Origin: Ostreococcus mediterraneus
Lineage: Eukaryota; Chlorophyta; Mamiellophyceae; Mamiellales; Bathycoccaceae
Assembly: GCA_012295225.1 (NCBI GenBank)
Contig: WMKK01000008.1
Location: 310,001-374,000 of the forward strand
Length of the DNA: 64,000 bases
Direction: 5' to 3'
Shown here: positions 48,572 through 58,219 of the stretch, one piece after another
How positions within the stretch are numbered: position 1 is the stretch's first letter
How the letters are laid out: every line of letters begins with the position of its first letter
Translations under genes and position numbers: made by a program
Notes under the pieces: model-generated
Databases searched by the model: none
The model's input: only the letters and a program-made list of their open reading frames with translations
What the model was told of the DNA's origin: nothing

Positions 48572-51328
48572 ATGCGGGCGACTGGATTACGCGCGGTGCA
48601 CCGCGCGATGGCAGCGATGACGTTGCACAGCGGCACGCCGAGTGGTGCGCGTGGACAACGCTGCGTGCGCGCGGCGGCGAGCGCGGCGGCGGCACCGGCG
48701 ACGGAAAATGCACCAAAGCCGATTTACTTGAAGGATTACGCCAAGCCGCAGTATGCGTTCGCCAAGGTGGATTTGGACTTTGCGCTCGGGGAGGCGTCGA
48801 CGGCAGTGAAGAGCACCATTCGCGTGGAGCCGCAATCGGCGAACGCGGGCGATTTATTCTTGCATGGGGATGAGAGCGTTGAATTGGTGCAAATTATGGT
48901 TGATGGTGGGGCATTTACGTCGTACAAGAGATCTTCAAAGGGGATTACTCTTAGCGGGTTGCCGCAAAGCGCTTTTGAGCTCGTCATCGAGACGCGGATT
49001 AAACCGCAAGAGAACACCGCGTTGGAAGGCTTGTACAAGAGTGGGAAGAACTTTTGCACACAGTGTGAAGCTGAAGGTTTCAGACGCATCACGTTTTACC
49101 AGGACAGACCGGACGTGATGTCCATCTTTACCACGAAGATTACCGCCGACAAGGCTAAATACCCGGTGCTGTTATCCAACGGCAACTTGATTGACTCTGG
49201 CGACGCTGGCGATGGCAAGCATTTCACCGTGTGGGAGGATCCCTGGGCTAAACCCGCATATTTGTTCGCGCTCGTCGCTGGCGAGCTCGGGATGATTGAA
49301 GACAAGTTCACCACGATGACTGGTAAGAACGTGACGTTGCGCATCTTTGTCGAAGAGCACAACTTGGACAAGTGCGAGCACGCGATGACGTCGTTAATCA
49401 AGTCCATGAAATGGGACGAGGACGTGTTCGGTCTTGAATATGATTTGGAATTGTTTAACATCGTCGCCGTGGATGACTTCAACATGGGCGCCATGGAGAA
49501 CAAGTCGTTGAACATTTTCAACTCGCGACTCGTGTTGGCGACGCCGGAGAGCGCGACGGATGCAGACTACGCCGCCATTGAAGGTGTTGTGGCGCACGAG
49601 TACTTTCACAACTACACTGGTAACCGCGTGACGTGCCGCGACTGGTTCCAGTTATCTTTGAAGGAAGGTTTGACGGTGTATCGCGATCAAGAGTTCTCTG
49701 CTGATATGAACAGTCGCGGCGTTAAGCGTATCGGCGATGTCGCCCGCTTGCGCATGAGCCAGTTCCCGCAAGATAATGGTCCGATGGCGCACCCGATTCG
49801 CCCTGAATCTTACATCAAAATGGATAACTTTTACACCGTGACCATTTACGAAAAGGGTGCCGAAGTTGTGCGCATGTATGAAACGCTTCTCGGCAAGGAT
49901 GGCTTCCGCAAGGGTATGGATTTATATTTTGAGCGCCACGACGGGCAAGCCGTGACTACCGAAGATTTTTTCAACGCCATGTGCGACGCAAACGGCGCTG
50001 ACCTATCGTCGTTCAAGCCTTGGTACTCGCAAGCTGGTACGCCAAATGTCACTGTCAATGGCTCGTACGACGCCGCCGCGAAGACGTTTGCGCTCAAGTG
50101 CTCGCAAAATGTCCCAAAGACTCCTGGACAAGACACAAAGATCCCCGTGATGTGCCCCATCGCGGTTGGTTTGGTTGGCCCGGATGGCAAAGACATGGAA
50201 CTCACCATGGACGCTGCGTCGTATGGCACCACTGCTGTGCTGCGATTCGACCAAGCTGAAGCCACGTACACTTTCACCGGCGTCGCCGCCAAGCCGGTGC
50301 CGAGCATCTTGCGTAACTTCTCAGCCCCGGTCAAGCTCACCACAAATTTGACCGAAGACGATTTGGTCTTTTTGATGGCGAACGATTCTGACGCGTTCAA
50401 TCGATGGGAAGCCGGTCAAACGCTTTTGCGTGGCTTGTGCCTCAACCTCATCAAGTCTGGCGAGCCGTTCACCATGCCCGCTTCGATTACGGATGCCATG
50501 CGAAAGATTCTTTCTGGAGCCAAAGCCCCTGATGCGGACAAGGCATTCATCGCGCGCGCGATGATGGTTCCGGGTGAAGGCGAATTGAGTGAATTCTTGG
50601 AACAGGGCACCGTCGACCCCGCCGCGGTGTACGCCGCGCGCAAGTTTGTCATGACGACGCTCGCCACCGAACTTCGCGCCGACTTGGAGGCTACCGTCGC
50701 GGCAAATAGCGCGGCAAAGTACTCCAACGAACCCGCTGATCGCGCCGCGCGTACGTTGAAGAACGCGTGCATTGGCTATTTGTCTTACTTGGACGCCCCG
50801 GAAATCGCCGCCATGACGTACGAGCGATTCGCCGCTGCGGATAACATGACGGATAAAATATCCTGCCTCTCCGCGCTCTCCGGTAAAGATTGCCCTGAAC
50901 GTGTTACGGCCTTGGACGATTTCTACGCCGCGTGGAAGCATGATCCACTGGTCATGAACAAGTGGCTCGGTATTCAATCCGGCTCGTCGTTGCCAAACAA
51001 CATTGCCAACGTCAAGGCGTTGATGAAGTCGTCCGCGTTTGACATTAAAAATCCAAACAAAGTGTACTCCTTAATCGGTGGCCTTTGCGGATCATCCGTC
51101 AACTTCCACGCCGCCGATGGCTCTGGTTACGAATTCTTAGCCGATGTCGTCATCCAATTGGATGACTTGAACGGACAAGTCGCCTCGCGCATGGTGTCCG
51201 CGTTTACGCGTTGGAAAAAGTACGAACCCACGCGTTCCGCCGCGATGAAGGCGCAACTCGAGCGCATCCTCGTCAAGCCTGGTCTCTCCGAGAATGTCTT
51301 TGAAATCGTCTCCAAGTCACTCGATTAA
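48572..51328 (+). CDS. M1 aminopeptidase, PepN/alanyl type
   Basis: A 918-residue zinc metallopeptidase. The exopeptidase GAMEN motif is at residues 306-310 (GAMEN in FNMGAMENKS) and the zinc site HEYFHNYTGNR starts at residue 341, with the third ligand glutamate in LKEGLTVYRDQEF. The C-terminal half is the PepN helical domain. The N-terminal 45 residues (Arg/Ala/Thr, no acidic residues in the first 40) look like an organelle transit peptide, and the mature part starts with IYLKDYAKPQYA. PepN-type enzymes finish digestion of peptides in plastids and mitochondria. Divergent from DBP2 (229 bp). Confidence 0.92.
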   Translation: MRATGLRAVHRAMAAMTLHSGTPSGARGQRCVRAAASAAAAPATENAPKPIYLKDYAKPQYAFAKVDLDFALGEASTAVKSTIRVEPQSANAGDLFLHGDESVELVQIMVDGGAFTSYKRSSKGITLSGLPQSAFELVIETRIKPQENTALEGLYKSGKNFCTQCEAEGFRRITFYQDRPDVMSIFTTKITADKAKYPVLLSNGNLIDSGDAGDGKHFTVWEDPWAKPAYLFALVAGELGMIEDKFTTMTGKNVTLRIFVEEHNLDKCEHAMTSLIKSMKWDEDVFGLEYDLELFNIVAVDDFNMGAMENKSLNIFNSRLVLATPESATDADYAAIEGVVAHEYFHNYTGNRVTCRDWFQLSLKEGLTVYRDQEFSADMNSRGVKRIGDVARLRMSQFPQDNGPMAHPIRPESYIKMDNFYTVTIYEKGAEVVRMYETLLGKDGFRKGMDLYFERHDGQAVTTEDFFNAMCDANGADLSSFKPWYSQAGTPNVTVNGSYDAAAKTFALKCSQNVPKTPGQDTKIPVMCPIAVGLVGPDGKDMELTMDAASYGTTAVLRFDQAEATYTFTGVAAKPVPSILRNFSAPVKLTTNLTEDDLVFLMANDSDAFNRWEAGQTLLRGLCLNLIKSGEPFTMPASITDAMRKILSGAKAPDADKAFIARAMMVPGEGELSEFLEQGTVDPAAVYAARKFVMTTLATELRADLEATVAANSAAKYSNEPADRAARTLKNACIGYLSYLDAPEIAAMTYERFAAADNMTDKISCLSALSGKDCPERVTALDDFYAAWKHDPLVMNKWLGIQSGSSLPNNIANVKALMKSSAFDIKNPNKVYSLIGGLCGSSVNFHAADGSGYEFLADVVIQLDDLNGQVASRMVSAFTRWKKYEPTRSAAMKAQLERILVKPGLSENVFEIVSKSLD

Positions 51329-51450
51329 TTAATATTCATTCAAGCATTTGCGTTTTACATACACGCTTCGTACCGGTTGGCCGCCCCACCTCAGTCCGCA
51401 CTCATCGTCGCGCGCGCGCGCACACACGCGCGCTCCGACGTCACGTCACC

Positions 51451-52362
51451 ATGTCCACGAAACAAAGGCCGCGCCCCACGCATCGATCGCCGTCGTCTAC
51501 AGCCACGCGATCGACGTCGGCGTCCGCGCACAGCCGTCGCGACGCGTCAACCAGCGCTGGCGTGCTCACAGTTCCGACACATTTAAAGCGCGGTATCGCC
51601 GCGGGCTCGATCGCGGGCATGACCACGCAGCTGTTGTTGTTTCCGCTGTCGACGTTTAAGACGAGGATGCAGGTCAAGCCGCTCGGGCGGGCGTTTCGCG
51701 CGGCTGACTGTTTCCAGTTGTACAGCGGGTTGGTTCCAGAGTTGATGGGCACCGTGCCTGGGACCGCCTTGTTCATGGGAACGTACGAATCGGCGAAGAA
51801 AAGTTTCAGACTCGACCCAGGAATAGCAGCTGCATGTGGGGCACTCGCGGCGTCGGTAGTTTTGGCGCCCATGGAGTTGATTTCGCGACGGATGCAAGTG
51901 CGACGAACACCGTTTCGGTTGGCGGTGGCGGCGAGCGTGCGAGCAAAAGGTGGACTTTTTGTGGGATTTGGGAGCTTTCTTGCGCGCGAATTGCCGTTTG
52001 ATATGATTCAAATGTCTGCGTTTGAATGGATGAAGTCCACCATGGAACGTAAAAATGGCCAGAAACTTCGTGCGCGCGACACCGCGGTGTTGGGCGGCTT
52101 GGCTGGAAGTTTTACTGGCCTCGTTACCACGCCTTTCGACGTGTCGCGTACCGCCAGCGTGTGCTCAAAGTCACTTGGTTTGGATACGACGAAAAGCATG
52201 GGTGATGTTTCGCGTCTCATGTTCCGCGGAGCTATTCCGAGGATGGTTGAAATCGGCCTCGGAGGCATCGTGTATTTTTCATGCATCCAAGCGACGTTAC
52301 GCTTATTTGACGAAAAAGAAAAAGGGAAAGCGAAAAGCAAGGACAAGGTCCCCAAGATTTAA
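51451..52362 (+). CDS. Mitochondrial-carrier-family protein (SAM-carrier-like)
   Basis: A 303-residue six-helix carrier with three about 85-residue repeats. Carrier signatures are visible in each repeat: PLSTFKTRMQ (residue about 66), PMELISRRMQ (about 142) and PFDVSRTASV (about 231), in place of the Px[DE]xx[KR] consensus; the first has Ser at the acidic position. GGLAGSFTGLVTTPF and GGIVYFSC are further repeats. The family includes the S-adenosylmethionine carrier (SAMC), which this most resembles by repeat wording, but substrate is an inference. The N-terminal 45 residues are Ser/Arg/Thr-rich. Confidence 0.83.
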   Translation: MSTKQRPRPTHRSPSSTATRSTSASAHSRRDASTSAGVLTVPTHLKRGIAAGSIAGMTTQLLLFPLSTFKTRMQVKPLGRAFRAADCFQLYSGLVPELMGTVPGTALFMGTYESAKKSFRLDPGIAAACGALAASVVLAPMELISRRMQVRRTPFRLAVAASVRAKGGLFVGFGSFLARELPFDMIQMSAFEWMKSTMERKNGQKLRARDTAVLGGLAGSFTGLVTTPFDVSRTASVCSKSLGLDTTKSMGDVSRLMFRGAIPRMVEIGLGGIVYFSCIQATLRLFDEKEKGKAKSKDKVPKI

Positions 52363-52454
52363 ACGTATTGATTGTTTTGCGTACTAAACGTGCGCGCGTG
52401 TTGCTACTGATTTGTGTTTCTAATTTACAACGATTTGTTCTCTAATCATCCGCA

Positions 52455-53801
52455 CTAGTACTCCTCCGCTCGACTCGCGACTGGGCCCCAGTTACGTCGT
52501 CGTTTCTTCATCCTAACATTCAAAATAAGATGAACCTTACGTCCGAGCGCCGCTTCGAGCACGATTCGAGCGTTGATTCCGATTTGTCCGATCGCATCGC
52601 CTGACTTTCCCACCACAATCTTGCGCTGAGATGTCGTATCGACAAGAATGTTTTGCTCAATGCGTACGTCGCCATTCCTGAAATCCTCCCATGACACGTG
52701 CACGATATCGATTCCATAAGGAATATCTTCGTGCACGCGATTATACACGGCTTCGCGCACGATTTCAAGCGCGCGCTGAACGTCCGTCATATCGCTTGAC
52801 TTTGTGGCATCAAAATCCCACGGCCGAATCGGCGCGCGCTCCAACAAGTGATCCATCAGCGCCTTAGTCCCCGCGCCTGACATGGCACTGATTGGAAACA
52901 CGCGCGAAAACTCAAAACTCTTGCCTTGAAACTTTTCAACCATGCGCACGAGCTCCTCGCGTCGATGCTTTTCAATTAAATCAACCTTGTTGAGTACGAG
53001 TATGGCCTCTGGGATGACGCTCTTGCCATCCTCTGGAGTAACGTACTCTTCGTGCAGCAACTCGCTTAATGCATTCCTAGTCTTTTCTATGATCCCCAAA
53101 ACGCGTGGGTCCTTTCTCTCGAGATGCCGAGCGGCATCAACGACGAATAGCAACACATCGCATTCACTCGCCACACCAAACGCCGATTCCACCTTTCGCT
53201 TGTGCGCCGCGTTCCTATAATGTTCTGACCCAACAATCCCAGGTGCGTCGACAAACACGACTTGTTTATCCCCTATCGTCTTCACTCCCATCGTGTGCGT
53301 TCTCGTGGTGTTCGTTTTACGACTCACGGCGGTAATTTTATCCCCGACGAGCGTATTCGTCAATTGAGACTTCCCGGCATTCGGCGCGCCCAATAACCCA
53401 ACCCTCAAGCATCGCTCCTCGCCATTCACATCGACCGCAAGGATAGCGTCTGTCTTCACGCCGTCATTCTTACGCCGCGCAACGTCGTCATCTAACCACC
53501 CGCGTTCGCTCCGCAACGCATCCTTTGCCGCGCGCACGCTTCGCAAGACATCCTCTTTAATCTCATTTCTGCGCCGCTTCGCCTCCAAATACCCACGAGT
53601 GATGCGCGGCGCCGAGCTTGTGTACATTGAATACGCCGCCGCTGACGTGCGCGCACTCGCGAACGCCATTCGAGACGAATGCGGCGATGAGCACGGCAGT
53701 GCTACCGCCGCGAGCGCCGCCTGTGTCCCATCGCGCGCGATAAACAACGCGCGCGTGCACGGCGCGATCGCCGTCCCGCGACGCGCGGCGGTGCGAAACA
53801 T
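52455..53801 (-). CDS. ERA: ERA-type GTPase, organelle-targeted
   Basis: A 448-residue GTPase. After a transit-peptide-like N-terminus (MFRTAARRGTAIAP...) and a basic helical linker comes the GTPase domain: G1 GLLGAPNAGKSQLTN, G2 TRTHTMGV, G3 DAPGI, G4 NKVD and G5 SAMSGAGT. The C-terminal KH domain has IEQNILVDTTSQRKIVVGKSGDAIGQIG. ERA binds 16S-type rRNA in small-subunit assembly, here for mitochondrial or chloroplast ribosomes. The ORF extends upstream to 54149 without start evidence; the ATG at 53801 gives a plausible targeting peptide. 150 bp separates it from the divergent coiled-coil gene. Confidence 0.9.
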   Translation of the reverse strand: MFRTAARRGTAIAPCTRALFIARDGTQAALAAVALPCSSPHSSRMAFASARTSAAAYSMYTSSAPRITRGYLEAKRRRNEIKEDVLRSVRAAKDALRSERGWLDDDVARRKNDGVKTDAILAVDVNGEERCLRVGLLGAPNAGKSQLTNTLVGDKITAVSRKTNTTRTHTMGVKTIGDKQVVFVDAPGIVGSEHYRNAAHKRKVESAFGVASECDVLLFVVDAARHLERKDPRVLGIIEKTRNALSELLHEEYVTPEDGKSVIPEAILVLNKVDLIEKHRREELVRMVEKFQGKSFEFSRVFPISAMSGAGTKALMDHLLERAPIRPWDFDATKSSDMTDVQRALEIVREAVYNRVHEDIPYGIDIVHVSWEDFRNGDVRIEQNILVDTTSQRKIVVGKSGDAIGQIGINARIVLEAALGRKVHLILNVRMKKRRRNWGPVASRAEEY

Positions 53802-53951
53802 CCCACGCAAAACTCTCCGTCGCGTGCGCGTCTCGGCGCGTCCTCGAGCAACGCTCGGCGCGTCGGCGTCGGCAAATGTCGCGCGAAGAGAAGAGCAGAT
53901 GTGCAAAGACACCCAAAAAAACGCCTCAAAACGCGCCGCACCGCCGCCAGC

Positions 53952-55322
53952 ATGCGCGCCGTCGCTCGCGAAGACGTGTACGAATCCATGGCGTTTAACG
54001 CGTTGGTGCATTATCGCATCAAGGAACACGCCATCCCGACCATTGCGCGCGTCGTTCGCGCGGAAGATGCCGCGCGTGAGATGTGGACCATTCGCTTGGC
54101 TGAGTTTACCACGCACGTGGGCGAGGAAGGCGCGTTGAAGAGCGCGCACCGAGATAATCTCGCCGATGCGTTTGAAGTCGCGACTGAGGTTGTTGCGTTT
54201 GAGCGCGATCAGGGCGCCAAGGCGCCGCTCGGTGGGGGCGTGAGAAGAGGGATCATTCGTAGCGTGGACACCAACCAGTGGCCTCCGGTGTTCGTTGTGA
54301 AGCGCACGGATGACGGCGAGGGGACGGAGATTCGAGTTCCAGGCGCGCAGTTGGCGCTTGCGAAAGCGTATGATGATGAGACGCGCGCGCGGGAGAGAAA
54401 GCGCGCGATGGAGGAGGCGGATTTGATAGCAAAAGAGTTGATGGAGGAGGAGCGACGCGAACGCGAGGCGTCGGAGCGCGCGGCGAAGAAGAAGCTCGCC
54501 AAGAAGAAGAATAGGAGCGCGAGCGATGTATCGAGTGTTTCTACCGTTGGTACGGTTGAATATCGTGATGTTGATAATGATGATGGCGCCGACGATAAGG
54601 CACGTGAGGAACAGGAACGAGTGGCAGCGGAGAAGGCGGCGGCGAAAGCCGCGGCGCGAGCGAGACAGGAGGAAATTAAAGCTGAAAAGTTAGCCAAGGA
54701 AAAGGCGGCTAAAAAGGAGGCGCAAAAGGCGCGTAAAGCGGCACAGCGAGAGGCGGAGATGTTAAGCGCCGCTGTGACATCTGACAAGGCCGAGAAAACA
54801 GCGCCGAATGAATCCATCACTCTTGAAGAAGAGAAAGAAGAAGAAGAGAAGGAAACGCTGGCTGATGTTCCATCGACGAGCGTCGAGAAAGGGGACGAGG
54901 AAAACGAGATACCGGTGAAGACTAGTGACTCTGTACAAGATGCGTCATCTCAAAAAGCTTCCACGATGACAGAGACGCAGCGTCGTAAGTTAGAGAAACA
55001 ACATCGCAAGGAGCAACGTTTAGCTGAGATTGACGCGTATCTCAAGGCGCAGGAGATCGTTGCCGAAGACGAGATTGCCGAAGACGAGATTGGCGGGAAA
55101 GACGCGGGGGCGACAAACAAATCAAAGAAGAAGAAAAACGCTGGCAAGAAGAAGAAAAAGAATGGTGGTAAGGATAGTGACCTCAAACTCACGGCCAAAT
55201 CTAACACTGAATGGTTTGCTGCGTTCGCCGTTCTCTCCTTCTTCACTCTCGCTGGAGCCATTTATTACATCTTCGTGAATTCTTATTCGGTGCTTCGCGC
55301 GACAACAACGACGTTCTCTTAA
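53952..55322 (+). CDS. Tail-anchored coiled-coil protein of unknown function
   Basis: A 456-residue protein, not recognised. Residues 1-130 are folded and relatively conserved-looking (FNALVHYRIKEHAIP, REMWTIRLAEFTTHVGEEG, NQWPPVFVVKRTDDGEG, possibly a small beta domain). Residues 135-400 are a long Ala/Glu/Lys coiled coil with many KEEQ/EKAAK heptads. The last 40 residues carry one hydrophobic helix (EWFAAFAVLSFFTLAGAIYYIFV) and a short hydrophilic tail, i.e. a tail anchor. The ATG at 53952 was preferred to the earlier frame start at 53901. A TGTAA follows at 55341. Possible ER- or organelle-membrane scaffold; unproven. Confidence 0.72.
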   Translation: MRAVAREDVYESMAFNALVHYRIKEHAIPTIARVVRAEDAAREMWTIRLAEFTTHVGEEGALKSAHRDNLADAFEVATEVVAFERDQGAKAPLGGGVRRGIIRSVDTNQWPPVFVVKRTDDGEGTEIRVPGAQLALAKAYDDETRARERKRAMEEADLIAKELMEEERREREASERAAKKKLAKKKNRSASDVSSVSTVGTVEYRDVDNDDGADDKAREEQERVAAEKAAAKAAARARQEEIKAEKLAKEKAAKKEAQKARKAAQREAEMLSAAVTSDKAEKTAPNESITLEEEKEEEEKETLADVPSTSVEKGDEENEIPVKTSDSVQDASSQKASTMTETQRRKLEKQHRKEQRLAEIDAYLKAQEIVAEDEIAEDEIGGKDAGATNKSKKKKNAGKKKKKNGGKDSDLKLTAKSNTEWFAAFAVLSFFTLAGAIYYIFVNSYSVLRATTTTFS

Positions 55323-55342
55323 TGTCGCGCGATTGTCTAATG

Positions 55343-55827
55343 TAAGGGCGACTAAGAGCACCGTTGATAACTAAAGTTATCAGCGAGTTATCCAAAAAAT
55401 GGGGGTAAGAGCACCAAAATTAGCATAAAGTTATTGAAATCACGTAAATTTGACCATAACTTTGCCCAAAGTTATGGTCAAATTTAAGGTTTGATGATAA
55501 CTTTTACTCGTCAATCCTTGAGTTAATTAGAGGGGGTCAAAGTTATGAAAAAGTTATCGAAATTAGCTCTTAGATACGGCTCGACAACTCGCGTAATTTG
55601 CCCAACTTGTCCATTCAATTCAATCACGCCAAAATGACACGACGGTTCACGATTAGCGAGCACGGCGAAGTTATAGCCAAAGTTATGAAAATGAGCTCTT
55701 AGTCGTTTACGCATAACTCGGGGCATAAAGTTATCAGAACGTTTTGCTCTTAGTCCAATTGACGATAACTTTAGCATTAAGTCGGAGTTATGGGCAAAGT
55801 TAACTACGGTGCTCTTAGTCGCCCTAA
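55343..55827. mobile_element. MITE with near-perfect terminal inverted repeats and TAA target duplications
   Basis: The element spans 55346-55824 with TAA at 55343-55345 and 55825-55827. Termini are GGGCGACTAAGAGCACCGT and its inverted copy, identical for 18 bp. Internally GCTCTTAG/CTAAGAGC occurs about six times in both orientations near the ends, and a perfect 19-bp inverted repeat (arms 55445-55463 and 55468-55486) lies near the left end. There is no ORF and the DNA is much AT-richer than its surroundings. TAA duplications and a GGGC-starting inverted terminus fit a PIF/Harbinger-type non-autonomous transposon; the superfamily is inferred. Confidence 0.78.
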
Positions 55828-55859
55828 ATATAATTAAACGACGATAAAATAAAAGTGCT

Positions 55860-57146
55860 TCATTCCAATGCCGTACCCACGACGATTGCAACTGCGAGGG
55901 CGTATGCGACTGGAAACAGCCAACGCGCCAACACGTCAACGTGCTGGTCGGAAAAGTACATCTCACCGCGCTTATTGACGATGTAGTGATCGAGTTTTGC
56001 AATTCGCGCTCCTATAAATACAACCGCCTCGCCCGATTCCTTGAGTTTTTGGTAATTTTCTTGCTTGCGAGCCTCTGCCCAAGCAGCTGTGAGTCGCACT
56101 TCGATGTGCAATAAGTAATTGGCAACGACAATTGAAAACACTGTAAACGCGCAGAAGAATTGGCCCAAGGTCAAGATATTGAGTAAAAGTACGTTACGTG
56201 AGGACACTTTCGGCAGCACGGCGAGTGCGCCGTTCGTGAGTGAAATTGTCGTAAGGTAACAAATGAAAGCAAACGTAGCCCGCGCCGGCATAGCGGTTCG
56301 TTGAATCCAAAAAGTGCCGTAACTCATCGCGACGAGCATAACGCTCGGAGCGATTGTAAAGGTAACCCAGTAGTCTGGTATTCGTTCAAGTTGAAATCCA
56401 AAATCAATGTAAGATCTTTGATCTGACGTTGCACCGCTCGCCGTGTCGAAAATTGAAAACGTCCAGGCTTTCGTACCGCCATACCCGTCAGCATCCTTCT
56501 CGAACGTGACCTCTTCAGTATTGAACGTGGCCATCCCAGAAGGGCTCATCATTTGCAAACGAACACCGCACATTTGAGTGTCAAATGGCATCTTGTTAAA
56601 ATCAAATTCGCAAGACGTAACCACATTCTGGCGAGTCTTGTACTTGACTTGTCCTTGAGGTGACACAAAAAGCTCAGTACTTTCTAAATCCGTCGATTCG
56701 TACAAGTTTGCAATCGCGTACGCTGGACGCCATATGAGATCGGCCGTCGTTGTGTCGAGGTACATGCCAGGCGCCTGAAGACAACCAGTGGGTTGCGTCG
56801 TCGCCGTGTAGTACTTCAGTCGTTCGTCCACCCAGTCCAAACTCAGCGTCATAATCAACTCTACCGTCCCTTTAGCCTCATTCACGACATTCACAGCATA
56901 CACGTTCATCGTCGCCTTAATAGACGTCGCTATGCCAGGAGTCGGCGGCGTGTACTTGTCGTAATTCGTGAGGAACGTCGTTCGCACCGTACCGATTGCC
57001 GATGAGAACAGTCCAACATTTTGGGCCGCGTCGCCGCAATTAATCGTCGCGATACCCACCGCGCGGTTCACTAAACCCACGAGTCCGACGATGATGACGA
57101 CAACGATGCGATCGATCGCGCGCATCGACGCTCGATGCGACCGCAT
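55860..57146 (-). CDS. Cys-loop pentameric ligand-gated ion channel subunit
   Basis: A 428-residue receptor subunit. Signal peptide: RIVVVIIVGLVGLVNRAVGIA. Extracellular domain: loop-D-like SLDWVDERLKYYT, ADLIWRPAY (WxP), then the Cys-loop CEFDFNKMPFDTQMC, residues 179-193, with exactly 13 residues between cysteines and the MPFD core (family: FPFD). Four membrane helices follow: M1 about 259-281 with its conserved proline (TIAPSVML), M2 about 288-314 (RATFAFICYLTTISLTNGAL), M3 about 319-345, M4 about 409-427 at the C-terminus. No vicinal cysteine pair is seen in loop C, so it is not nicotinic-alpha-like; ligand and ion selectivity are unknown. ATG at 57146 chosen; the ORF extends to 57614 but that is antisense Arg-rich DNA. 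Confidence 0.88.
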   Translation of the reverse strand: MRSHRASMRAIDRIVVVIIVGLVGLVNRAVGIATINCGDAAQNVGLFSSAIGTVRTTFLTNYDKYTPPTPGIATSIKATMNVYAVNVVNEAKGTVELIMTLSLDWVDERLKYYTATTQPTGCLQAPGMYLDTTTADLIWRPAYAIANLYESTDLESTELFVSPQGQVKYKTRQNVVTSCEFDFNKMPFDTQMCGVRLQMMSPSGMATFNTEEVTFEKDADGYGGTKAWTFSIFDTASGATSDQRSYIDFGFQLERIPDYWVTFTIAPSVMLVAMSYGTFWIQRTAMPARATFAFICYLTTISLTNGALAVLPKVSSRNVLLLNILTLGQFFCAFTVFSIVVANYLLHIEVRLTAAWAEARKQENYQKLKESGEAVVFIGARIAKLDHYIVNKRGEMYFSDQHVDVLARWLFPVAYALAVAIVVGTALE

Positions 57147-57469
57147 GTCGATACCTCGCGCGCGAATGAAATCGAGTGAGAAATGAATCGCCAAGCTCCG
57201 AAGACCGCGCCCTCGTGCGTCCTCGCGCGCCGCGCGCCGCGCGTCTCGCGTCTCGCGCCGCGCGACGGAATGCGCTCGAACGCGTGCGTCGATGCGACGC
57301 GCGCGATCAACGTGTGCCTCGCGCGATGCGTCGAGGTGTGGCGACGCGCGCCGCGGCGCTCCAACGAAAAAGCGCCCGCCGCGCTCGACCGTCACATATC
57401 GACGCGCGGCGACGACGGACTCGCTCGCGTCGACGCGCACGCGCCGAAAACGGTCAAACCCTTTCGTGC
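57147..57469. promoter_or_regulatory. Divergent region between the ion-channel gene and a small gene
   Basis: 323 bp, very GC-rich. The + strand has an open frame running into the next gene from 57176, and the - strand an open frame extending the channel; both are Arg/Ala runs with no family likeness. I see no other feature in it. Confidence 0.35.
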
Positions 57470-58030
57470 ATGTGCTATTTCCCCGAGGAATACCGCCACG
57501 CGCGCGCGGACGCGGACGCGGTCGCGCCAGGAAGCGAGCGCGTGACATTTGGACTGGCCAAGGCCAAGACTGGGACGTTGAACGACGACGGAGGACGACG
57601 CATGCGTCGTTCATCGTCCGAGACGGCGTGCGACGATGTGAAAAATAATGATATCGTGCGTGATGGCGCGTGCGGTGCGCGCGAGCGCGAGCATCGCGCG
57701 CATGGACGTTCGAAGAGTATGGAAGACGCCGGCGCGGGGTGCGTGGGAGGACGGGACGGCCAACGACGCGACGTCAACGCGGTGAATCGCGACGACGCGT
57801 ACGCGCGTTCAAAGAATTCGAGTGATCTCGAAATGATGATGTTTGGTACGACTGGTATGAATTATGCGTTAGGCGATGATCGCATGGATGGTATTGGAGA
57901 TTCTTCGACGGAGCGCGCGGAGCGGCGGCGCGTCGGGTACATGGCCAACGGAGCGTTGCGGGACGCCATGAATAACAATGGCTGCTCGGCCCTTGAGTCT
58001 ATGATTCGAACGCTCTGCGATAATGATTAA
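57470..58030 (+). CDS. Hypothetical protein of unknown function
   Basis: A 186-residue protein starting MCYFPEEYRHARAD. It is hydrophilic, Asp/Arg/Gly-rich and probably disordered in the middle (residues 35-110), with a more ordered C-terminus containing LEMMMFGTTGMNYAL and NNNGCSALESMIRTL. No domain was recognised. The upstream open frame is a continuation of Arg-rich DNA, so the ATG at 57470 was chosen because the following text has normal composition. TGTAA lies at about 58074 and an (ATC)n repeat just beyond. It is divergent from the ion channel; whether they share function is unknown. Confidence 0.5.
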   Translation: MCYFPEEYRHARADADAVAPGSERVTFGLAKAKTGTLNDDGGRRMRRSSSETACDDVKNNDIVRDGACGAREREHRAHGRSKSMEDAGAGCVGGRDGQRRDVNAVNRDDAYARSKNSSDLEMMMFGTTGMNYALGDDRMDGIGDSSTERAERRRVGYMANGALRDAMNNNGCSALESMIRTLCDND

Positions 58031-58078
58031 GCGATACATCGGTATATTTGATCAACTACTGTACTTTTCCTGTTGTAA

Positions 58079-58106
58079 CATCATCATTCATCATCATCAT
58101 CATCAC
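58079..58106. repeat. ATC trinucleotide repeat
   Basis: About eight ATC units, one imperfect, in the 3' untranslated region of the upstream small gene. Confidence 0.8.
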
Positions 58107-58219
58107 TTCTAAAGCTAAGCGCGCGTCCAACCGCCGAGCCGAACGCTCGAAAAGCGTTGGAGCCGAGTTACCACAAACCTCGCGCAAAACGCCGCGCGAG
58201 GAACGAGGGCGAGCATGGG

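Noticed and set aside
57147-57614. 156-residue N-terminal extension of the Cys-loop channel
   Set aside because: Arg/Ala-rich antisense text; the ATG at 57146 is followed by a proper signal peptide.
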